A stretch of 64,000 bases of DNA, taken from assembly GCF_011762025.1 (NCBI RefSeq), contig NZ_JAASQR010000003.1, positions 496,001-560,000 on the forward strand. The letters run 5' to 3'. The notes beneath the pieces were generated by a model, which saw nothing but the letters and a program-made list of their open reading frames with translations, had not been told where the DNA came from and did no database searches. The translations under genes and the position numbers were made by a program. This stretch comes from Sphingobium vermicomposti (lineage in GTDB: Bacteria; Pseudomonadota; Alphaproteobacteria; Sphingomonadales; Sphingomonadaceae). Shown here in pieces: positions 1-8,238 of the stretch (position 1 is the stretch's first letter; the number at the start of each line of letters is the position of its first letter).

Positions 1-618
1 ATCGGTCACGGCGCTGGCCAGCGCATCATCCCATTCCACCGCGCGATCGGTTCCTTCCGGGCCGCGCACGCGCATATTGTGAAAACTCATCCCCGATCCA
101 ACGATCAGCACCCCTTCGTCCCGCAGCGCCGCGAGCGCGCGTCCCGCCGCGATGTGAGCGGCCGGGTCAAGATCCCGCCGCAGCGACAGTTGCACGACCG
201 GGATTCCAGCATCAGGCAATGCCACCTTCATCGGGATGAAGACGCCATGATCCCACCCGCGCTCCTTTTCTTCGGCAACCGGGAAGTCGGCGTCCCTCAA
301 CAATGAAGTGACGCGCCTCGCCAATCCGGGATCGCCCGGCGCATCCCATCGCAAAGCGTAGGTGTGCGGCGGGAAGCCGTTATAATCGAACAGCAGCGCA
401 GGCCTGGCCCCGCCATGGACCGTGAACAACGGTTCTTCCCAATGCGCTGATACGATCAGCATCGATCGGGGCCTTTCGGGCAAATCGGATATCAGCCCGG
501 CCAGATAGTTCTGCATCGGGTGCCACATGGGGTCGCTGTGCAGACGGTCGGGATCGGAAGGGTCCATGAAGAAGCACGGACCGCCGCCATGCGGGATGAA
601 GAGGCTGGGTTGTTTCAT
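1..618 (-). CDS. DODA-type (LigB-family) class III extradiol dioxygenase, 3' end cut by window
   Basis: The minus-strand frame opens at ATG 618 (MKQPSLFIPHGGG...) and stays open to base 1, so 206 codons are visible and the C-terminus lies outside the window. The N-terminal IPHGGGPCFF and the SAHWEE motif about 50 residues later match the first metal-binding His positions of the plant DODA/YgiD class III extradiol dioxygenase family, which use a non-haem metal to open catechol-type rings. The later GSGMSFHNMR stretch also fits the family. It lies about 100 bases downstream of the phytochrome gene on the same strand and may be read with it. The physiological substrate cannot be told from sequence. 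Confidence 0.85.
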   Translation of the reverse strand, partial: MKQPSLFIPHGGGPCFFMDPSDPDRLHSDPMWHPMQNYLAGLISDLPERPRSMLIVSAHWEEPLFTVHGGARPALLFDYNGFPPHTYALRWDAPGDPGLARRVTSLLRDADFPVAEEKERGWDHGVFIPMKVALPDAGIPVVQLSLRRDLDPAAHIAAGRALAALRDEGVLIVGSGMSFHNMRVRGPEGTDRAVEWDDALASAVTD

Positions 619-720
619 GACGCCAAGATCATGCGCTTTGTCGCCATGCGCAACATCGCGCGCTGAAACAATGCGTTTCAACCCAAGCCGCTTCCTATCC
701 GACTGCGCCGGCCAAGCTGT

Positions 721-3294
721 TCAGGATCGGCCTTCCTCATCGACCAACGGAGCGATGGCTTGGGCGAGCGTCGCGCCCGAATATGGCTTTTTGAGTAGGG
801 TGACATGATTGTAACGCGCGGGCAGTTCCAGCCCGTCGCCATAGCCGGTCGCGAAAATGAAGCTCACCCTCCGTTCGGTCAGCAAATCCGCGATGGGCAG
901 GCTGGTTTCATTCCCCAAGTTGAAATCAAGCACGGCGAAATCGACCTTGCGCAACGCGATCGCTTCGCGCGCACGGCCTATGCTGGCTGCGGTGATGACG
1001 TCGGCACCAAGATCGCGCAGCGCATCCTCTCCGTCCATGGCGATGATCATATTATCTTCGACCAGCAGCACGGTGCGGCCCTTGAGCAATTCGGGCGTGG
1101 CGTCGGGCACGGCCTGGGCGCGTTCCTTGTTCACGATGTCCGGCAGCACCGACGCCACATAGGTCGATGGAATACAGAAGTGCGCTTCTACCCCTGCGAG
1201 CCGATAGGACACTTCCGCCTTGCCACCCAGGTCGTAAGGAATGGACCTTTCTATGACCGTCGACCCGAAACCTCGGCGGGTGGGCGCGACCACGGCGGGG
1301 CCGCCATTTTCTATCCAGTGGAGCAGCAGGCTGCCATCCACATCGACATGCCAGTCGATGGAGACCACGCCGCCGTCGGACAATGCGCCATATTTGGCAG
1401 CATTGGTCAAAAGTTCATGGATCACGAGCGCCATGACCGTAAAGGCCGAAGGCGTCAGCAATATATTGGGGCCGGTCAGTTTTACCCGGTCCCGCCTTTC
1501 GCCAAGATAGGCACCCGCCTCCACCTCGATCAGGTCATACAGCCGCGCGGGCGACCAACGATCAGCCGTGATCTGGTCATGGGCGCGCGCCAGGGCGTGA
1601 ACCCGGCTCTCCAATGTCCCGATGAACTCTTCCACCGATCCAGCGCTGCCGCGCGTCTGCGACAGCAATCCGCGGATCACGGACAGGATATTGCGAACGC
1701 GATGGTTAAGCTCAGCGATGAGAAGTTCCTGCTTCTCATGCGCGCGGTGCCGTTCCTCATTGGCGGAATCCGACAGGCGCAGCACCACCTCCAGCAAGGC
1801 CGTGCGCAACGCTTCAGCGACGCGCAATTCCGGCGGCGTGAACGGCACGGCGGTGCCCTTCACCAGTTGCGACCATTCCTCGAAACTCTTGCGCGGCGTC
1901 AAACGGGGGCCGTTCGGCCCATATTCGATATGCTTTTCCTGATTGCCTGCCCAGCGAACCGAACGGAGTTGTTCGGGCCTGAACAAAACCACATAATCAC
2001 GCGGGCGACGCGACAGCGGGATGGCGAGCAGCCCAGCGGCGCGGTCGGCAAAGGCGGCGGCTTCCGGCATGATGCGGGACAGGCTGTCGGTGGTGTAGAC
2101 TTGGCTGGCGGCGGTGCGATTGAGCAGGTTTATCAGCGCTGCGAAGGATGTTTCATCAGGCGTCAATCCTGACAGCGTCATCTGGCCGTCAATATAAACC
2201 CCCACGCCTTCAGCCGGGATCGTGTCGAAAATGACGTCGCCCAGCCACCGGGCATTGGACAAAAGATCATTATCCTGCGCGACAGCCGACATCAGTCGGT
2301 CAGCCACCTGCCGCGCTTTGCCCTCATAGTCCGCAACTTCGGCACGCTCGCGGCTTTCCAGCATCATGGAAAATATCTGGCCGAACAGTTCGGCGGCACT
2401 GCGCTGCGCGAAACTGGGCAGGCGCGGGCCATAATGGTGGCAGGCGAAAAGGCCCCACAGCCTTCCTCCCACGATGATGGAAATGGAAAGCGATGCGCCC
2501 ACACCCATATTGCCGAGATATTCGATATGAATGGGAGAGACTGCCCGCAACAGGCTGAGCGACATGTCGAGCGCCACCCCTGACGGGTCGAGCACGGGCA
2601 CGACCGGCACCGGCTCTGCCTTCACATCCGCGATCACGCGGAAGATGTTGCGCAGGTAAAGCGCGCGCGCTTGCTGCGGAATGTCCGATGCGGGGTAATG
2701 AAGCCCGAAAAAGCTGTCTATGCCCGGCCGCAAGGCTTCGGCGACGACTTCACCGTCTCCGCCCTCGGCGAAGCGGTAGACCATGACCCGGTCGAAGCCC
2801 GTCAGCGCCCGCACCTGGCGCGCGCCATCGCGCAGGAACGGCGACATGCCGTCTGCCTGCGCCAGTCGCGCCACCATGGAACGGACCATGCCGGTCGCTT
2901 CCATCTCATCGGCGCGGGCAGGTTCCGCCTCAATGATCACGAGTGAACCGGAGAAATGCACGGCCACGTCGAAGGGTGGGCATCCATCGACCAGGACGAG
3001 GGAGAACATCCGCTCAACCGCATCCGCCCCGCGCAGGAGCGTGATTCGGTTGCGTAAGGTGTGGATCGCGTCGGGAGAGAAGATGTCGCTGATCGGGTGG
3101 CCCAGCATGTCCTGTGGCGTCAGCTTGATGAACTGGTCGATATTCGCCGATACGCGCGACACCAGCCAGTCGGAGGTCAGCGCGACCAGAAACCCGAAAG
3201 GCTGGATCATGCCCGGAACGTGGATCGGTTCGCGGTCGCAATTGCTGATGTCGACGGCAAAGCCTGCACCCTCTGGTTCGGGGCCATCAGCCAT
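721..3294 (-). CDS. bphP: bacteriophytochrome hybrid histidine kinase (PAS-GAF-PHY-HWE kinase-receiver)
   Basis: This 857-residue protein is a red/far-red photoreceptor kinase. Cys19 in NCDREPIHVPG is the usual biliverdin attachment cysteine. The GAF domain carries PASDIP at 201-206 and HHYGPR near 287, and the PHY tongue carries PRKSF at 467-471. The transmitter is of the HWE/HisKA_2 type: phospho-acceptor His531 in ELNHRVRN, an N-box near 626-637, and HWIE at 659-662. A receiver domain follows from about 740, with Asp790 as phospho-acceptor, FATGYG at 814-819 and a KKP motif near 835. The start overlaps the stop of the heme oxygenase gene by 8 bases, so chromophore synthesis and apoprotein are coupled. 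The FAT-G-Y motif places the receiver with those linked to general stress signalling in sphingomonads. Confidence 0.95.
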   Translation of the reverse strand: MADGPEPEGAGFAVDISNCDREPIHVPGMIQPFGFLVALTSDWLVSRVSANIDQFIKLTPQDMLGHPISDIFSPDAIHTLRNRITLLRGADAVERMFSLVLVDGCPPFDVAVHFSGSLVIIEAEPARADEMEATGMVRSMVARLAQADGMSPFLRDGARQVRALTGFDRVMVYRFAEGGDGEVVAEALRPGIDSFFGLHYPASDIPQQARALYLRNIFRVIADVKAEPVPVVPVLDPSGVALDMSLSLLRAVSPIHIEYLGNMGVGASLSISIIVGGRLWGLFACHHYGPRLPSFAQRSAAELFGQIFSMMLESRERAEVADYEGKARQVADRLMSAVAQDNDLLSNARWLGDVIFDTIPAEGVGVYIDGQMTLSGLTPDETSFAALINLLNRTAASQVYTTDSLSRIMPEAAAFADRAAGLLAIPLSRRPRDYVVLFRPEQLRSVRWAGNQEKHIEYGPNGPRLTPRKSFEEWSQLVKGTAVPFTPPELRVAEALRTALLEVVLRLSDSANEERHRAHEKQELLIAELNHRVRNILSVIRGLLSQTRGSAGSVEEFIGTLESRVHALARAHDQITADRWSPARLYDLIEVEAGAYLGERRDRVKLTGPNILLTPSAFTVMALVIHELLTNAAKYGALSDGGVVSIDWHVDVDGSLLLHWIENGGPAVVAPTRRGFGSTVIERSIPYDLGGKAEVSYRLAGVEAHFCIPSTYVASVLPDIVNKERAQAVPDATPELLKGRTVLLVEDNMIIAMDGEDALRDLGADVITAASIGRAREAIALRKVDFAVLDFNLGNETSLPIADLLTERRVSFIFATGYGDGLELPARYNHVTLLKKPYSGATLAQAIAPLVDEEGRS

Positions 3295-3826
3295 GCGTCA
3301 ATGCCTGCTCGCTGGACGCGGCGGCGGCGAACAGCGCAAAGGCCGCTTCGGCACCTTGTACCGCTTCACCGATCCAATCATCGCCCTCCCCTTCAGCCGC
3401 GGCGTCGAGCGACTGCTGGAAGGCCTGCCACCCACCCTTTTCATGCACCGACGAAAGATAGGCGCGGGGAAGGCCGGTAGCGACCCGGCGTTCGAGCACG
3501 GACCCACCCAGCCGCGACCCTTCCAGCGCGTACAGCGCGCCCCAGCGGAACGCGTCGCTGTCTGACGTCTGCATGATGAGGGCGTCAGGCATTGATTCAC
3601 CCAGCGCCGCGAGATCCGCCGCCAATTTGGGCAGGCGCGACGCGTCAGGCCGGGCCATCGCCTCCAGCGGAGCAAGCGCGCGGGCATGGGCCTTCAAAAA
3701 GGCACCATAGCTTTCCGGCGTGTCCAGGGAAAAACGGGAAAACAAATCGTCGACGCGCTGATGCCCCGCCATCGTCGCTTCACGCAGGGCCTGTCGCACA
3801 CGGCCAGAAATAGGCATTCTCTTCAC
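3287..3826 (-). CDS. bphO: heme oxygenase (biliverdin-forming)
   Basis: This 179-residue all-helical protein fits the bacterial heme oxygenase family, which converts heme to biliverdin, CO and iron; biliverdin is the chromophore of the phytochrome encoded next. His22 in the MAGHQRVDD segment is the likely proximal heme ligand, and the SRLGGSVL segment corresponds to the distal-helix glycine region. The start shown is a GTG with AGGA seven bases upstream; an ATG three codons further in (3817) is the alternative. The gene overlaps bphP by 8 bases, the common bphO-bphP arrangement. Confidence is high because sequence and neighbour agree. Confidence 0.9.
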   Translation of the reverse strand: MKRMPISGRVRQALREATMAGHQRVDDLFSRFSLDTPESYGAFLKAHARALAPLEAMARPDASRLPKLAADLAALGESMPDALIMQTSDSDAFRWGALYALEGSRLGGSVLERRVATGLPRAYLSSVHEKGGWQAFQQSLDAAAEGEGDDWIGEAVQGAEAAFALFAAAASSEQALTHG

Positions 3827-4065
3827 TCGGCATTCCTAATGGCAGTTATCGGGTCGCGCCTTGATGCAAATCAGCTTATTCGGCTTAGTCGCTCGGTTCG
3901 TGGGGTTTTCTTTCCCCCCGAAGATCCGAGACTCTATTTTCCTACGACCGTGCGCTAACAATAGGGCCCTTTCAAATTGCTGACAAACAAGTTCAGCCTC
4001 TCGACATGGCAGCTAAAGTAACAAGGCAGCATGAGGGCGCGATGCCCTAACGGAAAGCGAAGATC

Positions 4066-4887
4066 ATGTTGAAGAAAATCATGCTGTTGGGACTGATGTC
4101 GGCGACAATATTAGGCGGCACAGCCCCCGCTTATGCCCAACGTGGGGACGATAGTGGATGGCGCGGTCGCAGCGAGCGGCCCGCCGCCCGTGCCGACAGC
4201 GGACGTCAGGGCGGCGAAGCGCGTCAGCAGCGCCAGGGCCAGCGCGCGCAACAGCAACGCCGCGACGATCGACCTGCCGCGCGGGTGGTACAGCCACGAC
4301 CCCAGGCACGCTGGCAGGGTGAGGCGCGCAGGCCCAATAACATAGGCACCGAACGCCGCGAAGGCTGGCGCGTCATGCGCTCATCGCAGGATGGCCCTCG
4401 TGCATTGCAGGAAAACCGGCGTGAAACACGCGATAACCGCCGAGAGGACCGCCGGGTCGATCGGCGAGACGACCGTCGGGGCAATGAGCGGTGGAATAAT
4501 GACGATCGGCGCTGGCGCGGCAATGCCGCCGTTGGCCGACGGTTCGACGATCGCACCCGCTGGAGCAGCCAGCGGCGCTGGAACAATGACTGGCGGCAGG
4601 ATCGCCGTTACGACTGGCGCAGCTATCGCTCCCATTATAGCGATCGCTACCGCGTCGGACGTTATCATGCCCCGCGCGGATGGAGTTACGGCTATAATCG
4701 CTATTCGATAGGGATCGTCCTCAACAGCCTGTTATTCTCCAACAGCTATTGGATCAACGACCCCTGGTCATACCGCCTGCCGCCCGCTTATGGGACGCTG
4801 CGCTGGGTCCGCTATTATGACGATGCGCTGCTGGTCGACATTCGCGATGGCTATGTCGTCGATGTGATCCACGACTTCTTCTGGTGA
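4066..4887 (+). CDS. RcnB-like secreted protein with Arg-rich region
   Basis: This 273-residue protein has a signal peptide cleaved probably after Ala24 (APAYA). A long Arg/Asp/Gln-rich low-complexity segment (about residues 30-190) follows, then a C-terminal module with YRLPPAYGTLRWVRYYDDALLVD and a terminal DFFW that matches the RcnB family. E. coli RcnB is a periplasmic protein affecting nickel/cobalt efflux; metal specificity here is not evident. A GGAAAG ribosome site lies upstream and a rho-independent terminator lies at 4939-4968. A shorter paralogue is encoded at 5870-6340. The basic region is far longer than in E. coli RcnB, so the role may be envelope-related rather than metal homeostasis. 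Confidence 0.75.
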   Translation: MLKKIMLLGLMSATILGGTAPAYAQRGDDSGWRGRSERPAARADSGRQGGEARQQRQGQRAQQQRRDDRPAARVVQPRPQARWQGEARRPNNIGTERREGWRVMRSSQDGPRALQENRRETRDNRREDRRVDRRDDRRGNERWNNDDRRWRGNAAVGRRFDDRTRWSSQRRWNNDWRQDRRYDWRSYRSHYSDRYRVGRYHAPRGWSYGYNRYSIGIVLNSLLFSNSYWINDPWSYRLPPAYGTLRWVRYYDDALLVDIRDGYVVDVIHDFFW

Positions 4888-4938
4888 ACGACATCCGCGA
4901 ATCATATTGCAACGGCTGAATGACCTTCAGACTGATTG

Positions 4939-4968
4939 GACCCGAAGTCACAGGCTTCGGGTCTTTTT
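4939..4968 (+). terminator. rho-independent terminator after RcnB-like gene
   Basis: The 9-base arms gacccgaag (4939-4947) and cttcgggtc (4955-4963) pair around a 7-base loop and are followed directly by five T. It shows that transcription of the first RcnB-like gene ends before the oxygenase gene and argues against any start for the next gene upstream of 4970. Confidence 0.85.
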
Positions 4969-5007
4969 CATTTGCGGCGTCGGGATCAACGGTGGCAGGA
5001 AGCGTTC

Positions 5008-5685
5008 ATGACTGCTGTGATCGATGATGGAGGCGTTGCATCCGCCGCTCGTGCACGGATCGGGCAGACCGTGCGTGCCCGGCTGGACCGCAATCCCATG
5101 GTCAGCCGCATCAACGCCCCCTTACTGGAAATCTACGGACGCCGCGATTTTTTGAGCGAGGCTGAGTGCGCGGATTTGCGGGCGCTGATCGACGCGGGCG
5201 CGCAGCCTTCCACCCTGTTTTCAGATGGTGCCAATGCCGAATATCGCACCAGCCATAGCTGCAACCTGGACCCGGCGAACCCGCTGGTCATGGCGGTCAG
5301 CGACCGGATTTGCGCGCTGACCGGCCTGCCCGCCGATCATGGCGAAACGCTGCAGGGCCAGCGCTATGTCGCAGGCCAGGAATATAAGGCGCATTGCGAC
5401 TATTTTCCGGTCACCGCCAACTACTGGCCCGCCATGCGCAAGTCGGGCGGGCAGCGAAGCTGGACCGCGATGATCTATCTGTCCGCCGTCGACGCAGGGG
5501 GTGAAACCCATTTTCCGCACTGCGAATTCATGGTGCCACCGGTTGAGGGCATGATCCTGGTCTGGAATAATATGAATCCCGACGGCGCACCCAATCCCAA
5601 CAGCCTGCATGCCGCCAAGCCGGTGGAAGGCGGGATGAAATATGTGGTCACCAAATGGTTTCGTGAACGGCGCTGGGGAGCCTGA
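5008..5685 (+). CDS. prolyl-4-hydroxylase-like 2OG-Fe(II) oxygenase
   Basis: From the ATG at 5008, which has AGGA at 4997-5000, the product is 225 residues. It has the double-stranded beta-helix signature of the P4Hc family: His129 and Asp131 in AHCDYF and His201 in NSLHAAKPV as iron ligands, with Lys211 in GMKYVVTKWF as the 2-oxoglutarate contact. GGETHFPH near 164-171 is also typical. Such enzymes hydroxylate proline or other side chains; the substrate is unknown. The frame is open back to 4936, but that stretch overlaps the terminator of the previous gene, so the internal ATG is preferred. The gene stands between two RcnB-like genes. Confidence 0.88.
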   Translation: MTAVIDDGGVASAARARIGQTVRARLDRNPMVSRINAPLLEIYGRRDFLSEAECADLRALIDAGAQPSTLFSDGANAEYRTSHSCNLDPANPLVMAVSDRICALTGLPADHGETLQGQRYVAGQEYKAHCDYFPVTANYWPAMRKSGGQRSWTAMIYLSAVDAGGETHFPHCEFMVPPVEGMILVWNNMNPDGAPNPNSLHAAKPVEGGMKYVVTKWFRERRWGA

Positions 5686-5869
5686 GGCATCCTGCCGCCT
5701 TCATCATCTATGATACACATTGCGACATAAATGACCGGTAGCTGACCGACCCGTTCGCGGTCGGTTCAGCGCAAGCCGGGCATAAGCATCATGTTGGCGG
5801 CGGATCCTGCCAAAGGGCTGAAAAGTTAAGCCTCGCAGGTTCAACCGCCAAGATGATGGGAGAAATTAT

Positions 5870-6340
5870 ATGCGTAAGTTGATCATCCTGGGCCTGATCG
5901 CAGCAACCGCCATGCCCGGCGCGGCCATGGCCCAGTCGCGCGGCGAGGTCCGCGACAGCGCGCGGGAACTGCGGCAGGAACAGCGTGAATTGCGCGACGC
6001 CCGCCGCTATGGCGACCGCCGCGATGTGCGCGAAGAGCGCCGCGATGTGCGAGAAGCGCGGCGTGAGGTGCGGGAAGATTGGCGCGACTACCGCCGTTCA
6101 AACCGCAATGTCTATCGTGCAGGAAACTGGCGTGCGCCTTTCCGCTACCAGCGCTGGAACGAAGGCGCGCGAATCCGGCCCGCTTATTATAGCTCACGCT
6201 ATTATATCAGCGATCCCTATCGCTATCGCCTGCCCCGCCCCGGCAACAACCTGCGTTGGGTAAGGCACTATAATGACGTGCTGCTGGTCAACGTCCGCAG
6301 CGGTCGGGTCATGCAGGTGCATCGCGGCTTTTTCTGGTAA
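5870..6340 (+). CDS. RcnB-like secreted protein (short paralogue)
   Basis: This 156-residue protein has a signal peptide ending AAMA (cleavage after about Ala21). A basic/acidic charged segment rich in RRDVRE-type repeats (residues 25-85) precedes the same C-terminal module seen in the 4066-4887 gene: YRLPRPGNNLRWVRHYNDVLLVN and terminal GFFW, the RcnB family pattern. A GGGAG ribosome site lies about 9 bases before the ATG. The first RcnB-like protein is longer mainly through its Arg-rich insert, so the pair is probably an old duplication around the oxygenase gene. Function is inferred to be periplasmic; metal binding is not demonstrated. Confidence 0.8.
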   Translation: MRKLIILGLIAATAMPGAAMAQSRGEVRDSARELRQEQRELRDARRYGDRRDVREERRDVREARREVREDWRDYRRSNRNVYRAGNWRAPFRYQRWNEGARIRPAYYSSRYYISDPYRYRLPRPGNNLRWVRHYNDVLLVNVRSGRVMQVHRGFFW

Positions 6341-6365
6341 TCGCGATAGGCTTTAAAAAAAGCGT

Positions 6366-6392
6366 CGGCCCCGGGTCTATGATCCGGGGCCG
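6366..6392. terminator. hairpin between converging RcnB-like gene and lysK
   Basis: Arms cggccccgg (6366-6374) and ccggggccg (6384-6392) form a 9-bp stem. On the plus strand the tail is weak (ttctgatt). On the minus strand a run of seven T (6354-6360 as A) follows after a short gap. It probably serves both converging genes. Confidence 0.6.
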
Positions 6393-6555
6393 TTCTGATT
6401 CCGGGCGTATTGGAGGAAGTTAAAACCCTTGGCCGCGCCGCTCGTCTCCGAGCGGGCGCGGCCGATGACACGCGCGAGGCGCGCCATCAGTCCGAAAGGG
6501 GGGTGGACCACAGGATGTAACGTTCGGGGGTGCGTAATGTTCCGCACCCGCCGCC

Positions 6556-8136
6556 TTATTCTCCTAACGCCTCGGCGATCAGTCGGCGGCTGTTGGCAAT
6601 GCCGTACAGGGCGATGAAACTACCCATGCGCGGCCCCTGATCGGCACCCAGGAGCGTTTGATACAGCGCCTTGAACCAGTCCCTCAACTCGGCAAATCCG
6701 AACTCTTCATCCTTGCCAATCGCATAGACGATGTTCTGCACATCTTCCGCGCTCGCGTCGGCGGGCAGAGCCGCCAGCTCCGCGTCCAGCCTGCGAAGCG
6801 CGGCGGCTTCGTTCGGCTCTGGCGCGCGGCGCTGAAGCGTCGGCGCGACGAAATCCCGGTGATAGGCGAGCGCATGACCGATCAGCGCATCCAATTCAGG
6901 ATAGGCTTCCGCGCTGGCACCCGGCACATAATTTTGCAGATATCCCCACACCTGATCGCGCCGGGCATCGCTCATCACGCCGACAAGGTTCAGCAGCAAG
7001 CCGAAGGTTACCGGCAATTCGCCTTCAGGCAGGGTGCCGTTGTGAACATGATGGACCGGGTTGCCCAACTGCTGTTCGACCGCCTGCTTGGGATAATTGC
7101 CGCGGAACTGCCAATATTCGTCCACCGCGCGCGGGATGACGCCCATGTGCAGTTGCTTGGCCTTTTTCGGCTCGCGATAGGCGTAGAAGGCCAGGCTCTC
7201 CTGCGGGCCATAGGTCAGCCATTGTTCAAGGCTGAGGCCATTGCCCTTGGACTTGGAGATTTTCTCTCCCTTTTCATCCAGGAACATTTCGTAGTTGAAG
7301 CCCTCAGGCGGGCGAGCGCCCAGCGCGCGGCAAATCCGCGAACTTTGCGTGACCGAATCGATCAGGTCCTTGCCCGCCATTTCATAGTCGACGCCCAGCG
7401 CGACCCAGCGCATGGCCCAGTCGACCTTCCATTGCAGCTTGGCCCCGCCCGACAGGATCGACTGTTCGATGATTTCGCCTTCATCCTCGAAACGGACCAG
7501 GCCGGCATCCGCGTCAATCACCTCGACCGGGACCTGCAGCACGATGCCGCTTTTGGGACTGACCGGCAGGACCGGGGAATAGGTCGCCTGCCGTTCCTTG
7601 CGCAGCGTCGGCAGCATGATGTCCAGAATGTCCTGATAGTGGCGCAGGACATTCTTCAGCGCATCGTCGAACGCGCCGGACCTGTAGCGATCTGTCGCCG
7701 AAACGAATTCATAGTCGAAACCAAAGCGGTCGAGAAAATCCCGTAGCATCGCATTATTGTGGTGCGCGAAGCTCTCAAACTTCCCGAACGGATCGGGCAC
7801 CTGCGTCAGCGGCTTGCCCAGATGTTCCGTCAGCATCGCCTGGTTGGGGACATTGTCCGGCACCTTGCGCAGCCCGTCCATGTCGTCGCTGAACGCGATG
7901 AGGCGGGTCGGAATGTCCGACAGCGCATGATAGGCATTGCGCACCATGGTCGTGCGCAGCACTTCGTTGAACGTGCCGATATGCGGCAGGCCCGATGGGC
8001 CATAACCGGTTTCGAACAGGATATAGCCTTTGTCAGGCGCGCCCTGCGGATAACGCTTCAGAAGCTTGCGGGCTTCCTCATAGGGCCAGGCCTTGGACGC
8101 TTGCGCGGCGGTGCGGATGATTTCGGACACAGTCAT
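6556..8136 (-). CDS. lysK: lysyl-tRNA synthetase, class I
   Basis: The 526-residue product charges tRNA-Lys with lysine using ATP. It is the class I (archaeal-type) enzyme: the HIGH-like motif PHIGT is at residues 51-55 and the KMSKS-like KISKS at 292-296. Length and overall order fit the family. Alphaproteobacteria generally carry this class I enzyme rather than the class II LysS, so it supports the taxonomic placement. It diverges from the helicase gene at 8239; the 102 bases between them must hold both promoters. Confidence 0.97.
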   Translation of the reverse strand: MTVSEIIRTAAQASKAWPYEEARKLLKRYPQGAPDKGYILFETGYGPSGLPHIGTFNEVLRTTMVRNAYHALSDIPTRLIAFSDDMDGLRKVPDNVPNQAMLTEHLGKPLTQVPDPFGKFESFAHHNNAMLRDFLDRFGFDYEFVSATDRYRSGAFDDALKNVLRHYQDILDIMLPTLRKERQATYSPVLPVSPKSGIVLQVPVEVIDADAGLVRFEDEGEIIEQSILSGGAKLQWKVDWAMRWVALGVDYEMAGKDLIDSVTQSSRICRALGARPPEGFNYEMFLDEKGEKISKSKGNGLSLEQWLTYGPQESLAFYAYREPKKAKQLHMGVIPRAVDEYWQFRGNYPKQAVEQQLGNPVHHVHNGTLPEGELPVTFGLLLNLVGVMSDARRDQVWGYLQNYVPGASAEAYPELDALIGHALAYHRDFVAPTLQRRAPEPNEAAALRRLDAELAALPADASAEDVQNIVYAIGKDEEFGFAELRDWFKALYQTLLGADQGPRMGSFIALYGIANSRRLIAEALGE

Positions 8137-8238
8137 GATGCAATGCCCCTAGCCCCGGTCTGGATGAAAGGGAACGGGTAAAGAAAACCGGCCTCGGTTC
8201 GCCGTCTTTGGCCCAATTTCAGGTTTCCCTTTTGTTCC

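Noticed and set aside
805..2172. Long open frame antisense to the phytochrome gene
   Set aside because: It mirrors the codon structure of the real gene, has no ribosome site and no family similarity; GC-rich genes routinely create such frames.
3827..4065. General-stress (GGAAC-N16/17-CGTT) promoters upstream of the phytochrome unit and of the 48720 regulator
   Set aside because: No GGAAC with a correctly spaced CGTT was found by eye in the upstream regions that I read.
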